Shown here piece after piece: positions 34,072 through 44,245 of a stretch of 64,000 nucleotides of DNA. Positions within the stretch are counted from its first letter, which is position 1; each line of letters begins with the position of its first letter. The notes beneath the pieces were generated by a model. It did not search any database and was not told the DNA's origin. It saw only the letters and a program-made list of their open reading frames with translations. Origin of the DNA: Cristatella mucedo (lineage: Eukaryota > Bryozoa > Phylactolaemata > Cristatellidae); NCBI GenBank assembly GCA_009760855.2, contig WPIO01000028.1:1004501-1068500 (forward strand). Direction: 5' to 3'. Made by a program: the position numbers and the translations under genes.

Positions 34072-34320
34072 GTGTTGCGCCTCGAGTGCAACAAGCGCTA
34101 GCCTCGCGCGGAGTCCTCTCCACCGCATGGTTCGCGAGTACACCTCTCTGCTGAGCAGTGGCGGCGCCCCCACTCCCACGCAGCGGCGGCGGCGACGGCT
34201 CTTTCTTCTTTCCGGCGCGGCGAAGCGAGAGCCATTGGCTCGTCGCTCGCCAGGCTCACGGGACAAAAGCCGGCGGCTACGCTAAGCCGAAATTCAGCTG
34301 TGCGAGAACGCCGATCGATG

Positions 34321-34333
34321 CGGCGGCGGCGGC

Positions 34334-34371
<38 letters not shown>
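34321..34371. repeat. CGG trinucleotide repeat (17 units, one interruption)
   Basis: CGG units run from 34321 with a single GTGG interruption near 34335. The repeat is upstream of the strong donor at 34992 and therefore probably in a first exon or 5' UTR. Confidence 0.95.
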
Positions 34372-36010
34372 CCGCTCCGAAGCTTCGGTCTCGCGAGCGC
34401 CGAGCTTCGCCCGCGTCCTGCGCCCGTCGAGCGGCGGACTCTGAGCGCTCGCGAGTGCCAGCGAGCGGCCGCCGGGGCAGCACCGTCGCTGCGGCACGAT
34501 CGCGGCACAGGCGAGCTGAGGCGGTCGCTTCTCCGCCCGGCGGGCGGCGACAATCGCTCAGATCGCCGGCACTTCTATCGAAGGCGCAGCCGCCGAAACG
34601 TACGACTCGCGGCTGTCGCGCGACTCATCTCCCTCCGCCCTCGCCGTCGGCGGCGAATGAGCGAGTCCGGCGCGACTGCGAAGGAGCGGGCGCTGGATGG
34701 CTACCTGCTCGTGGTGGCGCGAATCGGCGGCGGCGACAGGCGGAGGGACGCGTGCGAAAACGAGTGGCTGGGTTAGAGCGGTCTCCTTACGTGCGCCGGC
34801 GGCGGCGGCGGCGGCTGCTGCGCGCTCGGTCATGCGGGGCCAGGCGTGGGCGGCCGTGGGTTATTGCCGATGAGATATCTTTTGCTCGCCAACCAGGTAC
34901 CGAAGGGGAACGTTGCAAAGTAATTCGGGCGATCAACCGCCAACCGATCGCCGGGCTTGAGAGAACCAGCCTCTTGTCGTGCATACATCAGGTGAGTCCG
35001 CGGCGGCCTGGTCGCGTTACCGAGAGGTTCCGCCAGCGACGCGTCCGCTTCGTTGCGGTTTTGAATTTTGTGCGGTCCCGCTACGGTTTGGACTGGTGAA
35101 GAGTTGGCATCAATTTGGTCACGCGGGGGGGGGGTGTCGCTATGTCCAAAGCTGTATTTGCGACGTCCAAGCGACGGGTGGGGGTCTGCTGGGCGGCCCA
35201 TACGGGCCGTGAAGGTTTCCTTGCTTGCGTACGGGGTTGGATCCCGGGGGTGGGGTGGGGGAACGGAGGCGGTATGGATAATGCCGGGTCTCGCCTGAAC
35301 TTCCGCCCAGGAGTGCGAACTTGTAACCACGATGAAGGGGGTGCCCCCAGCGAGCACCTCTCGTGGAGTCAGTCCCCTGCACGCCTCAGAGATTGCGAAA
35401 TCAAGCCGGTAACCCCCCCAGCCGAATCATTGAATCGACTGCGACGCATTTGCGACGCGTCACCGTAAGGCAGCAGTCGCGAAGGACCGGTTTCGCGGAG
35501 GGGCGTGCTAAGGCGAGGCCGCATCGGGTTCGTAGTATGGGATCGGCGTCCCGGATGGGTCCTGTGCCAAGCGGCTTGCTGTACGCGCATGCCAGACGCC
35601 GTTTGACGAGCCGCCACTGCTCTCGCGATGGCCGCCGGGCTGTGTCTTCGCACCCCCCCCCCACCCCGCGGACGCCGGAACGGTGTGTCAGCTGCGGGTT
35701 GGGTGGAGGGGTGGCGGCGGGGGGGGGGGAGGGGGGCGTCAGCCTTATACCGGAAACTGCTGATGCTGGTCTTGCCGTGTTACTTCGGCTCCTTCTTGGC
35801 GCTCGTCAGCTATGCCCTTCATCCGTTGCAGGCCATCAGATCGGGCATCGTTCGGCTGAGCGCTCGATCTTGGATCGCCCGAGGTGAGCCGGTGCTCTGC
35901 CTACCTGCCCCTCCCCCGCAGTCGCCAATACGGCTTCTCTCGTCCTCTTCGGATGTAGCGTCGAAGGCATTCGTTTTTCATGGGCTGTGGCGTTGCTCGT
36001 GAGGTACGCC

Positions 36011-36447
36011 CGTGACCTCGAGGATGGCGGAACGAGCGACTATTGGACGTCTGTGCGGCAGTAGGTTAATAAGGATAATAATTTATTTATATTGCGCTCG
36101 AGAACTGAAATGATATTTTTCTAGGCGCTTTTAATATGCTGATAAGGAATCGTGACCAGAGGTTTTCTATATATCGTGAGTTTAGTCACAGACCGCCTAG
36201 GCATCGTAGCTAGCGTCCTTCCATTGAGACTGCGAACGTCGAAAATCGAACGTCGGAAAGAAAACAGCATTGGTGTCCGAACTCATTTTAAACTGGGAAG
36301 AGATCGCGGTTTCTTTCTTGTCAGAGTCGCGTTGGACCAGCCTACGAGTGGCCGAGGTTGCCACTTCGAATTTTTCAGGCACGGTTATGTGTCGCCGAAA
36401 ACTGCAGTCTTCCGCCAAATATGAAGGGCGCTCGCCAACAGGGAAGA
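36011..36447. other. LINE-tail-like remnant and unassigned DNA
   Basis: Near 36070-36160 an antisense LINE-type hairpin (TTTATATTGCGCTCGAGAAC and TTTTTCTAGGCGCTTTTAAT) is recognisable. The rest has frames on both strands (36197-36556 minus, 36152-36506 plus) without domains. Confidence 0.45.
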
Positions 36448-37175
36448 CAATAAAAATAATAATAATGGTGTTTGCACAGCGCCTTGAGAGAAAATATTCT
36501 ACATAGGCGCTCTGCAACTGGCTGCAAGAGAAGCAGTAACCAAGAGTTAACGACAAGCAAGCAAGGCGTCATGCTTGTACAAGCACGTTAGTGTCGTGCT
36601 TAGACAAGCACGCGAAAGCACTTAAAGAATCATGCTTGGATCAGCATGCAAAAGCATACGAACACACTTAGGAGCTGTGGCAGAGCCAAAATTTTCATCG
36701 GGCGACTTGCAAAATGCTTGGATAGAAGCAAGACCCAAAGCGAGACTAGACCGGAAATTAATGAGTGCAACGAAAAATCACTATGCTTATTCGACACTAA
36801 CTCATCGGCTGCCCCGAGTGGAATTAATGTAAAATATTTCGTCGTCGGAGACGGTCGGGGGGGGGGTTCGAGGAATAGGAGGTGTGGCCCTGGTCGCTGC
36901 CCAGCAGTGGCTCGGGGTGGTGGTGGCCGGGCACGAGGGTGTTCAAATGCCTCCCTGCTCCCTAGCTTCGCCACTGCTCAGGACGATGGTTAGTAGGAAC
37001 CCGTGTTAGTAAAATGCACAGAAATCGTGCACAGATAAGCACGCAAAGTACCATGGGAACAAAAAACCGAAAAAGCCAATACAGCTGGTGACAGAAGCTG
37101 GACGCGAGACCGGCAAAAGAGTAGCAGAGCATCGCCAGCACTTCGTTCTGTGGCTGTCTCGAAGCAAGCTACAAG
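36448..37175 (-). mobile_element. LINE family B 3' UTR, antisense, split by a hAT MITE
   Basis: AATAATAATAATGGTGTTTG and the hairpin AGCGCCTTGAGAGAAAATATTC then CATAGGCGC lead to GCTGCAAGAGAAGCAGTAAC and CAAGAGTTAACGACAAGCAA, matching 57905 onward. The copy is interrupted at 36667 and resumes at 36977 (GGACGATGGTTAGTAGGAAC). It ends at AGCTGGACGCGAG near 37110, beyond which similarity fades. Confidence 0.8.
36675..36976 (+). mobile_element. hAT-like MITE, copy 1
   Basis: The element starts CTGTGGCAGAGCCAAAATTT and ends CTTCGCCACTG, an inverted terminal repeat. The flanks CTTAGGAG and CTCAGGAC are 8 bases long and match at six positions, consistent with a decayed 8-bp hAT target duplication. 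The uninterrupted site in a related LINE copy (GATGCTCAGGGCCAC at about 11615) confirms the insertion point. Internal motifs (GACTTGCAAAAT, ATTCGACACTAACTCA, GTCGCTGCCCA) are shared with 42532-42793. Confidence 0.8.
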
Positions 37176-37285
37176 AGTCTCACGGGCTCCATACTGGCAA
37201 TTTCCTGCAACCTGTTCCAAGCTCTCGTGTAAAATGACATACTCTTTTGACTTCCCAAGCCGTATATTGGGTTTCCCGAATTCAC

Positions 37286-37361
37286 CACTGCTCTTCAGTC
37301 ATGGCTTGCAGTCTGTGGCTGGCACCTCTCACATTGGTCGCCTTATCGCCAGCAGTATTTT
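37286..37361 (-). CDS. host gene, unknown: third exon of a minus-strand set
   Basis: A 76-base segment from the acceptor GTAATCTAG to the donor CAGTG then GTGAAT. It completes a split Lys codon from the exon at 37436 and reads NTAGDKATNVRGASHRLQAM then TEEQ, with two bases left over. Its phase fits the preceding exon. It is short and polar, so support is mainly from phase and splice signals. No next exon was placed; a LINE lies beyond. Confidence 0.38.
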
Positions 37362-37435
37362 CTAGATTACGGTGTAGGGGGTCTATCCCTGCTGCCATCT
37401 TAGCACTCAAGGTCACTTAAGATCATGCTTCTTAC

Positions 37436-37609
37436 TCATCTCAGCATTCATCGTACAAGACTTCAGGCTACCATCGGGCTTCAGTTCCAAAGTCAGCTCT
37501 GCCAGTATTTGCTTCAGGTATCGTGCATCTTCACCCACAGTAACAGCGCGCAACAAACACAGGCCGTGGCTCAGCTCACTAGTTAATACTGTCATTAGCA
37601 GTTCTATTT
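37436..37609 (-). CDS. host gene, unknown: second exon of a minus-strand set
   Basis: A 174-base exon between the acceptor TTGTCTTAG and the donor ATGA then GTAAGA. It contributes IELLMTVLTSELSHGLCLLR, then AVTVGEDARYLKQILAELTL, ELKPDGSLKSCTMNAEM. The pattern of leucines suggests amphipathic helices in a larger helical protein. It joins the exon at 37714 by one base plus two bases of a Lys codon, and exits in the same phase. No family is recognised. On the plus strand the same DNA has no comparable frame. Confidence 0.55.
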
Positions 37610-37713
37610 CTAAGACAAGTCGTACCTATCCTTTCTATATCATTGAACGGTCAGGTAAACAGCATTTGCAAGTTTTTTCTGTTGGCTCAGCATTATTTAG
37701 CCTTTTTTCTTAC

Positions 37714-37947
37714 TGCATGGTAACTTAGAAGCAGAACCTGTCTGGGGCGTGGTGACAGATCGCGTGGCAATATTTGTGATGACATCAAGCACTTGACCGA
37801 GGCCGAGATAGGCCGTGAAGTTGCTTGCAAGCAAGTGCTTCAAGTGAGCATAGGTTGCTTCATGGAATGCAAAGTGATGGGAGTAAGCATCGTGGCAGTC
37901 CCTGCTGGAGCTTAGCAGCACATTAATAGGCTGTTTAATACGGCATT
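37714..37947 (-). CDS. host gene, unknown: first exon of a minus-strand set
   Basis: A 234-base exon from the strong acceptor (CTTCCGTTGCTGTCGCTTAG) to the donor TGCA then GTAAGA. It reads CRIKQPINVLLSSSRDCHDA, then YSHHFAFHEATYAHLKHLLA, SNFTAYLGLGQVLDVITNIA, TRSVTTPQTGSASKLPC. The composition is that of a soluble helical protein, with His and Cys clustered near residues 15-32. It needs two bases in from an earlier exon, which was not found. The first 49 bases overlap a plausible plus-strand exon, and only one of the two is likely to be real. Confidence 0.55.
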
Positions 37948-38286
37948 CTAAGCGACAGCAACGGAAGAGTACCGAGTATCGGCCTCAGCCAGATGTCTCT
38001 TATTTTGATGAGGATGGCAGCTTCATGACTTGGCAAACGCCGTGCAGTGTGCAGGTAAAGCTGCTGGTCGGCTTGCCATCAACTGCACGAGATCTGGACT
38101 GCTAAGCCTGCATTTGCAGTTAAGTGCACCTCATTGATTTTTCTCTGCTTTCAACCAGAACCAACCATCCACTGGCAGCTGCATATCTCCCCTGAGCTGG
38201 GGGACCTTGCCTCACTGGAACTGAGAGTGGTACGAGCTGCCGGGGCTGGAGGTCGGCAGCTGTCAGGTCGTTCAGTGCAGCTGTAA
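37899..38286 (+). CDS. competing plus-strand exon pair, unknown
   Basis: An open frame from about 37899 to 38054 ends at the donor GTGCAG then GTAAAG and reads SLLELSSTLIGCLIRHSKRQ, then QRKSTEYRPQPDVSYFDEDG, SFMTWQTPCSVQ. After a 124-base gap, an acceptor at 38178 (ACTGGCAG, with a CT-rich tract before it) restarts in phase: LHISPELGDLASLELRVVRA, then AGAGGRQLSGRSVQL and a stop at 38286. A hydrophobic stretch then a basic stretch suggests a membrane anchor, followed by an acidic, aromatic region. The gap is short for an intron but possible. It overlaps the minus-strand exon at 37714-37947 by 49 bases. Confidence 0.33.
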
Positions 38287-38344
38287 GGTCATGCTCAGTG
38301 CAGCTGTAAGGTCATGGCCAGTACAGCTGTCAGGTCAGGGCCAG
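38253..38344. repeat. 23-bp minisatellite, four units
   Basis: Units of the form TGCAGCTGTAAGGTCATGCTCAG (23 bases, given as one consensus in two parts: TGCAGCTGTAAGG and TCATGCTCAG) are repeated four times with drift. The first units lie in the plus-strand frame described above. Confidence 0.85.
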
Positions 38345-38776
38345 GGCAGCTACCACTGGGGTGCTGATGAGGATGAAAAATCCACACAAGCCGACACTAG
38401 CTGACCGGGTTAGAGCAAGTACCATAACTGATTCATTTAAGGTTATGTAACTTGAGGATACCTATCTCAGCGTCTGACAAACGGATGTGCTGAGCAGTGC
38501 TGAATTATCAAAATTCCGGCGAAAAACTCGATGCCATTGTTGACTCAGTAAGTTTTCTAGATATAGCATTAGCAGTAGGCTGCTGCTGCTACATTATTAT
38601 GCTGCTTCGTTATCCATGGTTTCCTGCACGGTTAACAGCGACCTAATAACGAGGCATGTTAGTGTTACTGCAACACAGCCATATTCCGTCGCCCTATTCG
38701 TAGCACTTTGAGCTAACGATATCAGGAGTTTTTTTCCTTATGCGACGACCCTTTTGTCTCAGCTCAGCTCAGTCAG

Positions 38777-38994
38777 TATATGCGATGGTCCTTGCTCATG
38801 CCATATGCAGTGTACATACATGCACATAACTGAAATGACGTCATGTTCCCTTAAATTATGGACTTAGTTCATTGCAGTGACGACATATATGCGATGGTCC
38901 TTGCTCATGCCACATACAGTGTACATGCACGTAACTGAAATGACGTCATGTTCCCTTAAGTTATGGGCTTAGTTCATTGCAGTGACAACACGAC
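38777..38994. repeat. 109-bp tandem duplication, each copy with TGACGTCA
   Basis: Two adjacent copies begin TATATGCGATGGTCCTTGCT and share TTCCCTTAA and TTAGTTCATTGCAGTGAC. Each contains the perfect palindrome TGACGTCA, at 38836-38843 and 38941-38948, the consensus for CREB/ATF dimers. Copies differ at about one base in ten. Confidence 0.9.
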
Positions 38995-39029
38995 TACAGT
39001 ATCTGCATATAAGGTTGATGATTTCGGAT

Positions 39030-39205
39030 CCTCGGGCCTTGGATCAGGTGTAGGGCACTCGAACTTCGTGCTATCCAGGTAATGGATTCGAGTTCTTCAG
39101 CAAGGGATCCCTTGCTGCCCACTGCAAGCAGGGCGATAGCCGCTAAGGCTCTGATGCCACCATATTTAAATGAAGCCGCTCAGTCAGTCGATCTTTCCTT
39201 TTTTT
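39030..39205 (+). mobile_element. SINE family B, degraded
   Basis: A decayed head with box B-like GGATTCGAGTTC, then GCAAGCAGGGCGATAGCCGC, TAAGGCTCTGATGCC and an altered 3' end (AAATGAAGCCGCTCAGTCAG). Confidence 0.7.
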
Positions 39206-39399
39206 CTCTGGCTTGGCTGCTGAGTTGTGACTCGGATCGTGGCTACCTTAGGCAGTAGCTCGGGCTTGATGTAAGAGATCTCCCACCAGTTACCCCACAC
39301 AGACTAAGCAGGTGCTAAGCACGAGAGAACGTTTGGTAGCACACTCACAGCCAGGCAGCTTTCGGTGCACTTATGGTAGCAAACATCTCGTGCAAAAAA

Positions 39400-39512
39400 A
39401 AAGAAAATGAGAACCATAGCTGAGTCAGGAAGGCAGTCAAGGAAGTGAGTAGTGTGGAAGTAGCAGCTCATAACGGCTGGAAAGAACGCACTACAGTCGG
39501 CAGCAGGAGAGT
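39400..39512 (+). repeat. single-unit copy of the repeat expanded at 48.4 kb
   Basis: GAACCATAGCTGAGTCAGGA, one unit CAGTCAAGGAAGTGAGTAGT then GTGGAAGTAGCAGCT, and the end ACAGTCGGCAGCAGGAGAG match the DNA flanking a five-unit minisatellite at 48414-48588. Confidence 0.75.
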
Positions 39513-39514
39513 AG

Positions 39515-39960
39515 ATAATAATAATACTAATAATAAAAATGCACTTGATAAACCCTCGGAGAACTCAATCTCTTTCTAGGCGCTTTACATTTGCTAGAAA
39601 GGAAATCGTTGCCTAAGAACTTGGGAAGTGAGTTCCAGTCTAGGACCTCAAGGGCTAAAGCTTCTTTTGCCAAAGGTCTTTAAGCAAGAAGTGGAACAGC
39701 TGATCATAACTCGGAGGACGTGACACGTGCAAGTTTGGCTCTGCCATTCGGCCTCTGGCCAGCTTTTCTACTCTGTTACGGCATATTATTATCAGCTCGT
39801 GGGTGCTGTTGCATATCTGACGGACAACGATCGACCGTGGCAGTGAATGATACCACGTTTCCGGCCTGGTCAAGACGAAGAATTGAGCAGGCATGTGATT
39901 CGGCAAAAGAGCTGGTTGTATTGACCTTAAGGTGACGGCTAAGGAATTACCCTGTAACCG
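39515..39960 (-). mobile_element. LINE family A 3' end plus coding remnant, antisense
   Basis: AATAATAATACTAATAATAA and ATGCACTTGATAAACCCTCG lead to the hairpin and GCTAGAAAGGAAATCG; then the sequence jumps to decayed C-terminal coding DNA (GGGAAGTGAGTTCCAGTCTA). The 3' UTR in between is deleted. Confidence 0.65.
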
Positions 39961-40149
39961 TGCAAAAGGTTGCTATAGGTGCTTATCTCTATCCTTAATT
40001 GGCCGGCTTCGTTCTGGCAGCTGAAAAATGTGCAAACTTTCATGCGCTCGAAATTCAAGTCGATTGCAGTACCCTCGAAGCAGTCTTTTGAATCGATTGT
40101 CTAGGTCTCACCCGAAAACAAGCTACCGATGGTGGCAGTAGTCGTATCG

Positions 40150-42355
40150 CCCACCAGGTACCAAATCCTCCTTTATCTCAGATTTCTCCGATCTCATTTC
40201 GATTCTGTGCTCAAAAAATCGATCCTTTCTCGTTATAGGTGATTTCAACGTTCACTTTGATAACTTATCTGACGCCTTCAGCACTAAATTTCGTGCTTTA
40301 ACTGACTCATTGTCTCTTGTGGCTCATGTGCATGGCTCCACTCACATCAAGGGTCACACACATTACCAGATTTTCTCATACAACCACTTTGTCATCACAA
40401 ATGATTACCAAATCCTGTTTATCTGACCACGTGCACATCTCATTCAATCTACAGTGTGTGCCGCCTCCTCCTCTAAAATAACCTGTGAATCGCGAAACCT
40501 CAAGACCCTTGACATCGATGCTATCCTTGCAAGAATATCTGCTTTGCCTCTGCTGCTCAGTCACCCCCTCCGATCTGTCAGCATTGGTAGATAGCTACAA
40601 CACGACACTAGTCGACATGCTCGACGAGTTTGCACCTCTGACTAAGTGCACTGTGCGCCCTCGCCCAGACGGCCTATGGTTTACCACAGACAATAAACTA
40701 GCTAGGTCTACTAAGCGCAAGCTTGAAAAAACATACAAAAGTTCAGGACTGACTGTCCATCGACAGGCATAAGAGGACTACTGTAGGTTGTACCAATCGA
40801 TCCTAGCAGAGGCCAAGTCTAGCTTCTATAAAAACATCGTCGAATCACAGATGCACAATCTAAAAATGCTGATGTCGACGATCAACCATCTCAACCATTC
40901 CCAGATTAGCTGCTTACCTGGTGATCCTTGTGATGATCTAGCCGATCGCTTCTCTCGATTCATTGTCAAGAAGATAGACAAGATCAAGGAGTCTATACCT
41001 GCGACGACAGCATCCCCCCAAGAATGCTGCCCCCCATTCCTAGCTGCGCCTCAATGTCTACATTTAAGCAGGTCACTAGTGATCTCGTCCTGAAGTTCAT
41101 ATCCCAATCAAAGAACACAAGTCCTGTGGACCCTATTCCCACTGTCCTGCTCCTACGTTGCATTGATCTGCTGCTGCCATGCATAACTAACATCATTAAT
41201 ATGTCATTATCATCAGGTCATGTCATCTTTGAAAAAAAGCTGTAGTCAGGCCACTTCTCAAGAAAGCGACACTAGACCGAGAGTACTTGAGCAACTACCG
41301 CCCAGTCTGCCTTCTACCATTCCTTTATCAAAGATACTGGAACGGGTCGCGGCGGACCAGCTGAACACGATACTTCAAACTTTAGTAGTAAGTTCCAGTC
41401 TGGCTTTAGAGCTAATCACTCCACAGAATCAGCATCGCTTAGGGTGTACAATGACCTACCTAATAATGTAGACATGGTTAGAGCGTCTCTGCATGTTTAG
41501 GCTAATGCTCAAAATTGGCTCTGCCAGCATATCTATTGTTGAATCGGCTCGAAATGTAGGTGTCTTGTTCCAAAGTGACCTCTCGTTAGACGACCACATC
41601 AGCTCCACAATCAAGTCTGTCTACTTTCAGCTACATATCATTGCTAAAATTCGGGCTTGTTTAGATAAGGATACCACGTGGAAGTTGGTCCATGCATTTG
41701 TTACATGCCGTCTTGACTTCTGTAACTCACTGCTTGCTGGCCTATCGGCATGTGCAATCAGGCGAATACAGCTGGTGCAAAACTCCGCAGCTAGGCTTGT
41801 CGGTTATAAGCATCGAAGTTGCCACAGCACACCACTTATCGCTCAGCTGCACTGGCTCCCAGTCAAGCAACGCATCAACTTCAAGGTTTTGTCGCTCACT
41901 TTTAGGTCACTTCATTCTTTGACCCCAGCCTATCTCTCAGATCTACTCCCCCACCAGGCCAAGCATCGTACCACCTGCTTTTCGGAATCCAACAGTTTAC
42001 CAAAACCTCGTACAAACCTCAAATCCTTTGAGAGTGTGTAGTTAGTTCGTATGCTCCCAAAGCCTGGAACTCACTCACTCCCGACTTGCGGCACACCATC
42101 CCCTGACTTGACCACTTAAAAAAAATCTGAAAGGCACTTATTTAGGACAGCATTTAGTGGGTCCCTGTGATTTGTCCTTCATGTGCTTAGCATGCTGACA
42201 CTGTGCATGCTGCCACTAACCACACCTGCATGCTGACCCTGTGCATGTCACCCCTAACCATGTTATTCATGCTGTTTATCAAGCATGACATTACTCACCA
42301 TTCAATCGTGTTTCCTATTAATCAAGTGCATTGTTATTATTATTATGTAAAGCCT
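40150..42355 (+). mobile_element. CR1/L2-type LINE, longest copy (family A), RT core deleted
   Basis: The copy runs from the endonuclease (SFLVIGDFNVHFDNLSDAF at about 40220, the GDFN motif) through the linker (LWFTTDNKLARSTKRKLEKT) and the segment before RT (CDDLADRFSRFIVKKIDKIK; VTSDLVLKFISQSKNTSPVD) to PSTIPLSKILERVAADQLN. The frame then jumps at about 41465-41510 from the RT fingers region to LKIGSASISIVESARNVG, so the catalytic motifs A and YADD are missing. The C-terminal part (FVTCRLDFCNSLLAGLSACA and RINFKVLSLTFRSLHSLTPA) follows. The 3' UTR repeats are present, but the terminal hairpin is deleted before AATCAAGTGCATTGTTATTA. At least three frameshifts and stops are visible. Confidence 0.92.
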
Positions 42356-42531
42356 GCGTGGCCGGAGAGATAAGCAGAACCTTAGAGCTTGCCATTAAAT
42401 GCCTCACGTTTTTGCTACCCAGATCTGCCAATGGCAGTCTCTTCATAATCAACGTACTTTTTTGTAGCTTGAGCTTTCTTGTGAGCTGTATTGAGAGTAG
42501 GCTTTTAGCTAAAAGTCACGAGTTTGTTAAT

Positions 42532-42793
42532 CAGTGGCACAGCAAGGATTTTCGTCTAGCAGGGAAGACCTGCAAAATATTCTCATGTAGGTGGGGCTAG
42601 AACCTTAATTAATGAAAAATGATGCAAGCCTGCATGACTATTCGACATTAACTCAACGGAAGCTTATCAAGTGAAATTCAGACATCGTTTCATCCTTGGT
42701 GACCGTGGTGGGGCATTGGAATAGAGGCGGCCTAGGTTGCTGCCCACCGTAGGGGTTGGCAAATGCCCCACGGTCACCCTGACTCTGCCACTG
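42532..42793 (+). mobile_element. hAT-like MITE, copy 2
   Basis: CAGTGGCACAGCAAGGATTT at the left and GACTCTGCCACTG at the right form the inverted ends. The body shares ATTCGACATTAACTCAACGG and GTTGCTGCCCACCG with copy 1, and GCAGGGAAGACCTGCAAAAT with copy 3. Flanking octamers TTGTTAAT and CAGTCAAT match at five of eight positions. Confidence 0.75.
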
Positions 42794-44080
42794 CAGTCAA
42801 TACAGATGCTTCAATGAACCACACTCTTGATATGCATGCAGGCAAGTTTACGACAGGACTCAACAATTGCCGTACGTGGAATGGATTAAAAAGGCTGGGC
42901 ATTCTTGCTAGTGTATAGCATTGAGGTATCTTCTCCTCAAGGCATCAGCCTCCCTCAAGTAGGATCCGTGTTCTTCGTTTTGTCACGGAGTTTTGTTTCC
43001 AGAAATTATCGGTGTAGTGAATGCTTGTTGTCCCACCTGTAAAAGTGATGAATCCGGTGAGCTGTAGGTGCAACTTTTTTCAGATAGCCAAGTCAAGCAG
43101 TAGGGCCTTATGTCAAGCACGGGTCCTGGCAGGTCTGCAAGAGAGGTCACTCTCGTAAGCCTGATCTGGGTCACCTCTGGTCAAGGCTTTTCGGAAACGA
43201 TGAAAAGAAAATCAAAAACCCGTTTAATTTGTAAACCGATCCTAATAATTTGTCGATAAAGCTTTGAAAGAACTGCGATCTATATAAAAACCGCATGTCA
43301 CTTGCCATGGCTCTGAGGCTCTGTGTATCTCAGCCGAATGATGCTGCAGCTCTGCTTGTCGTTGCAGCCTTGTATTTTGCAGTGCCGACTGTTGACACTG
43401 TTATTTCATTTCTATGCATTCGCGATCGACTGCCTGCTCTCATCCCAGTCTATCCGAATCCAGTTGCACAGGGACAGAGTGCTGGAAGGGTGGCTGCCTA
43501 GCTAAAAAGCTCCCCCATAAGAAGGGTAGTGCTTATCGCCGCTGTGATTGGCTAGCTTGGGCAAGGTCAGATCCAACCCTGTTCCTAGAAGGTCCGGCCC
43601 CAATCTTCGGACGAAGTTCCCTGGCTTCGTAAGCCTGGGGGGGGGGAATCAGAACAGCAGGTTGGATGCATTGCCTATAAGATGTGCTTTTATAAACGGA
43701 GCCTGCTTGCACTCATACGAATTGCATGCACTTTAAGCAGCCAGAACTCGATTGCTTTAGTAGCCTGGGAAAGTGTGAGACAAGACCAAATTTGCTGATT
43801 CATTTCTTATGCAAAAACTTGCTCTATAATCGATATGAAGTATCTTCGGGGGCACCCAAACAATGTTGCCATAATCAGATTAGTGCAGGTTTTTTAGCCT
43901 TGCAGCTGCTGTAGGTATAAACCAGTAAGTCTATGAAGAACCGAGAACCTTGAATACCAGACCTCCCTAGGGCCTCATTCTGAGCAGCTGACCTCAAGCG
44001 TTGACCTTAAAAATATGCTCTTTGGATGCGCTGTTTGGGTTTGGCTCTTCACAAGTGTTAAGAGTTACAAGGTTTTATAT
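42794..44080. other. no certain feature
   Basis: A G-run (nine or ten G) at about 43638, and short frames at 43295-43505 and 43548-43736 without domains. No repeat family was recognised. Confidence 0.4.
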
Positions 44081-44245
44081 AATAAGACATTTGAGTAGTG
44101 CCCTCAGAGAACTAAATCTCTTTCTAAAAAATATAAATGACATTTATATTGCATCCTATGAGAATTTAAATCTCTATCCAGGTGCTTTAAATATGCCATG
44201 GGGCTCGAGCCCATGACCTTGGTCGTATAAGGTAGGTGCCTTCCC
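44081..44245 (-). mobile_element. LINE A tail fragment followed by SINE family A, antisense
   Basis: GTGCCCTCAGAGAACTAAATC then TCTTTCTAAA is a cut LINE hairpin; from about 44135 a family A SINE starts (TTTATATTGCATCCTATGAG) with hairpin, box B GGGCTCGAGCCC and head remnants CTTGGTCGTATAAGG. Confidence 0.7.

Larger units (their letters stand above)
33880..36010. promoter_or_regulatory. CpG island, probable promoter and first exon
   Basis: About 2.1 kb is GC-rich and dense in CpG, unlike the rest of the window. Within it are an ideal plus-strand donor (CATCAG then GTGAGT at 34991/34992), a second donor (CCCGAG then GTGAGC at 35883/35884) preceded by a plausible acceptor (TTCATCCGTTGCAG, giving a 52-base exon 35832-35883), a CGG repeat and a Z-DNA-prone run. 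The long open frame 34158-35099 has no ATG at its start and consists of Arg, Ala and Ser runs, so I take it as untranslated or low-complexity DNA. A short ATG frame at about 34657-34776 (MSESGATAKERALDGYLLVV, then 19 more) could be an upstream ORF. The gene it serves is not identified. Confidence 0.7.

Noticed and set aside
34158-35099. 313-codon ORF in the CpG island
   Set aside because: It has no ATG at its start, is built of Arg/Ala/Ser runs from CGG-rich DNA, and runs past a perfect splice donor at 34992.
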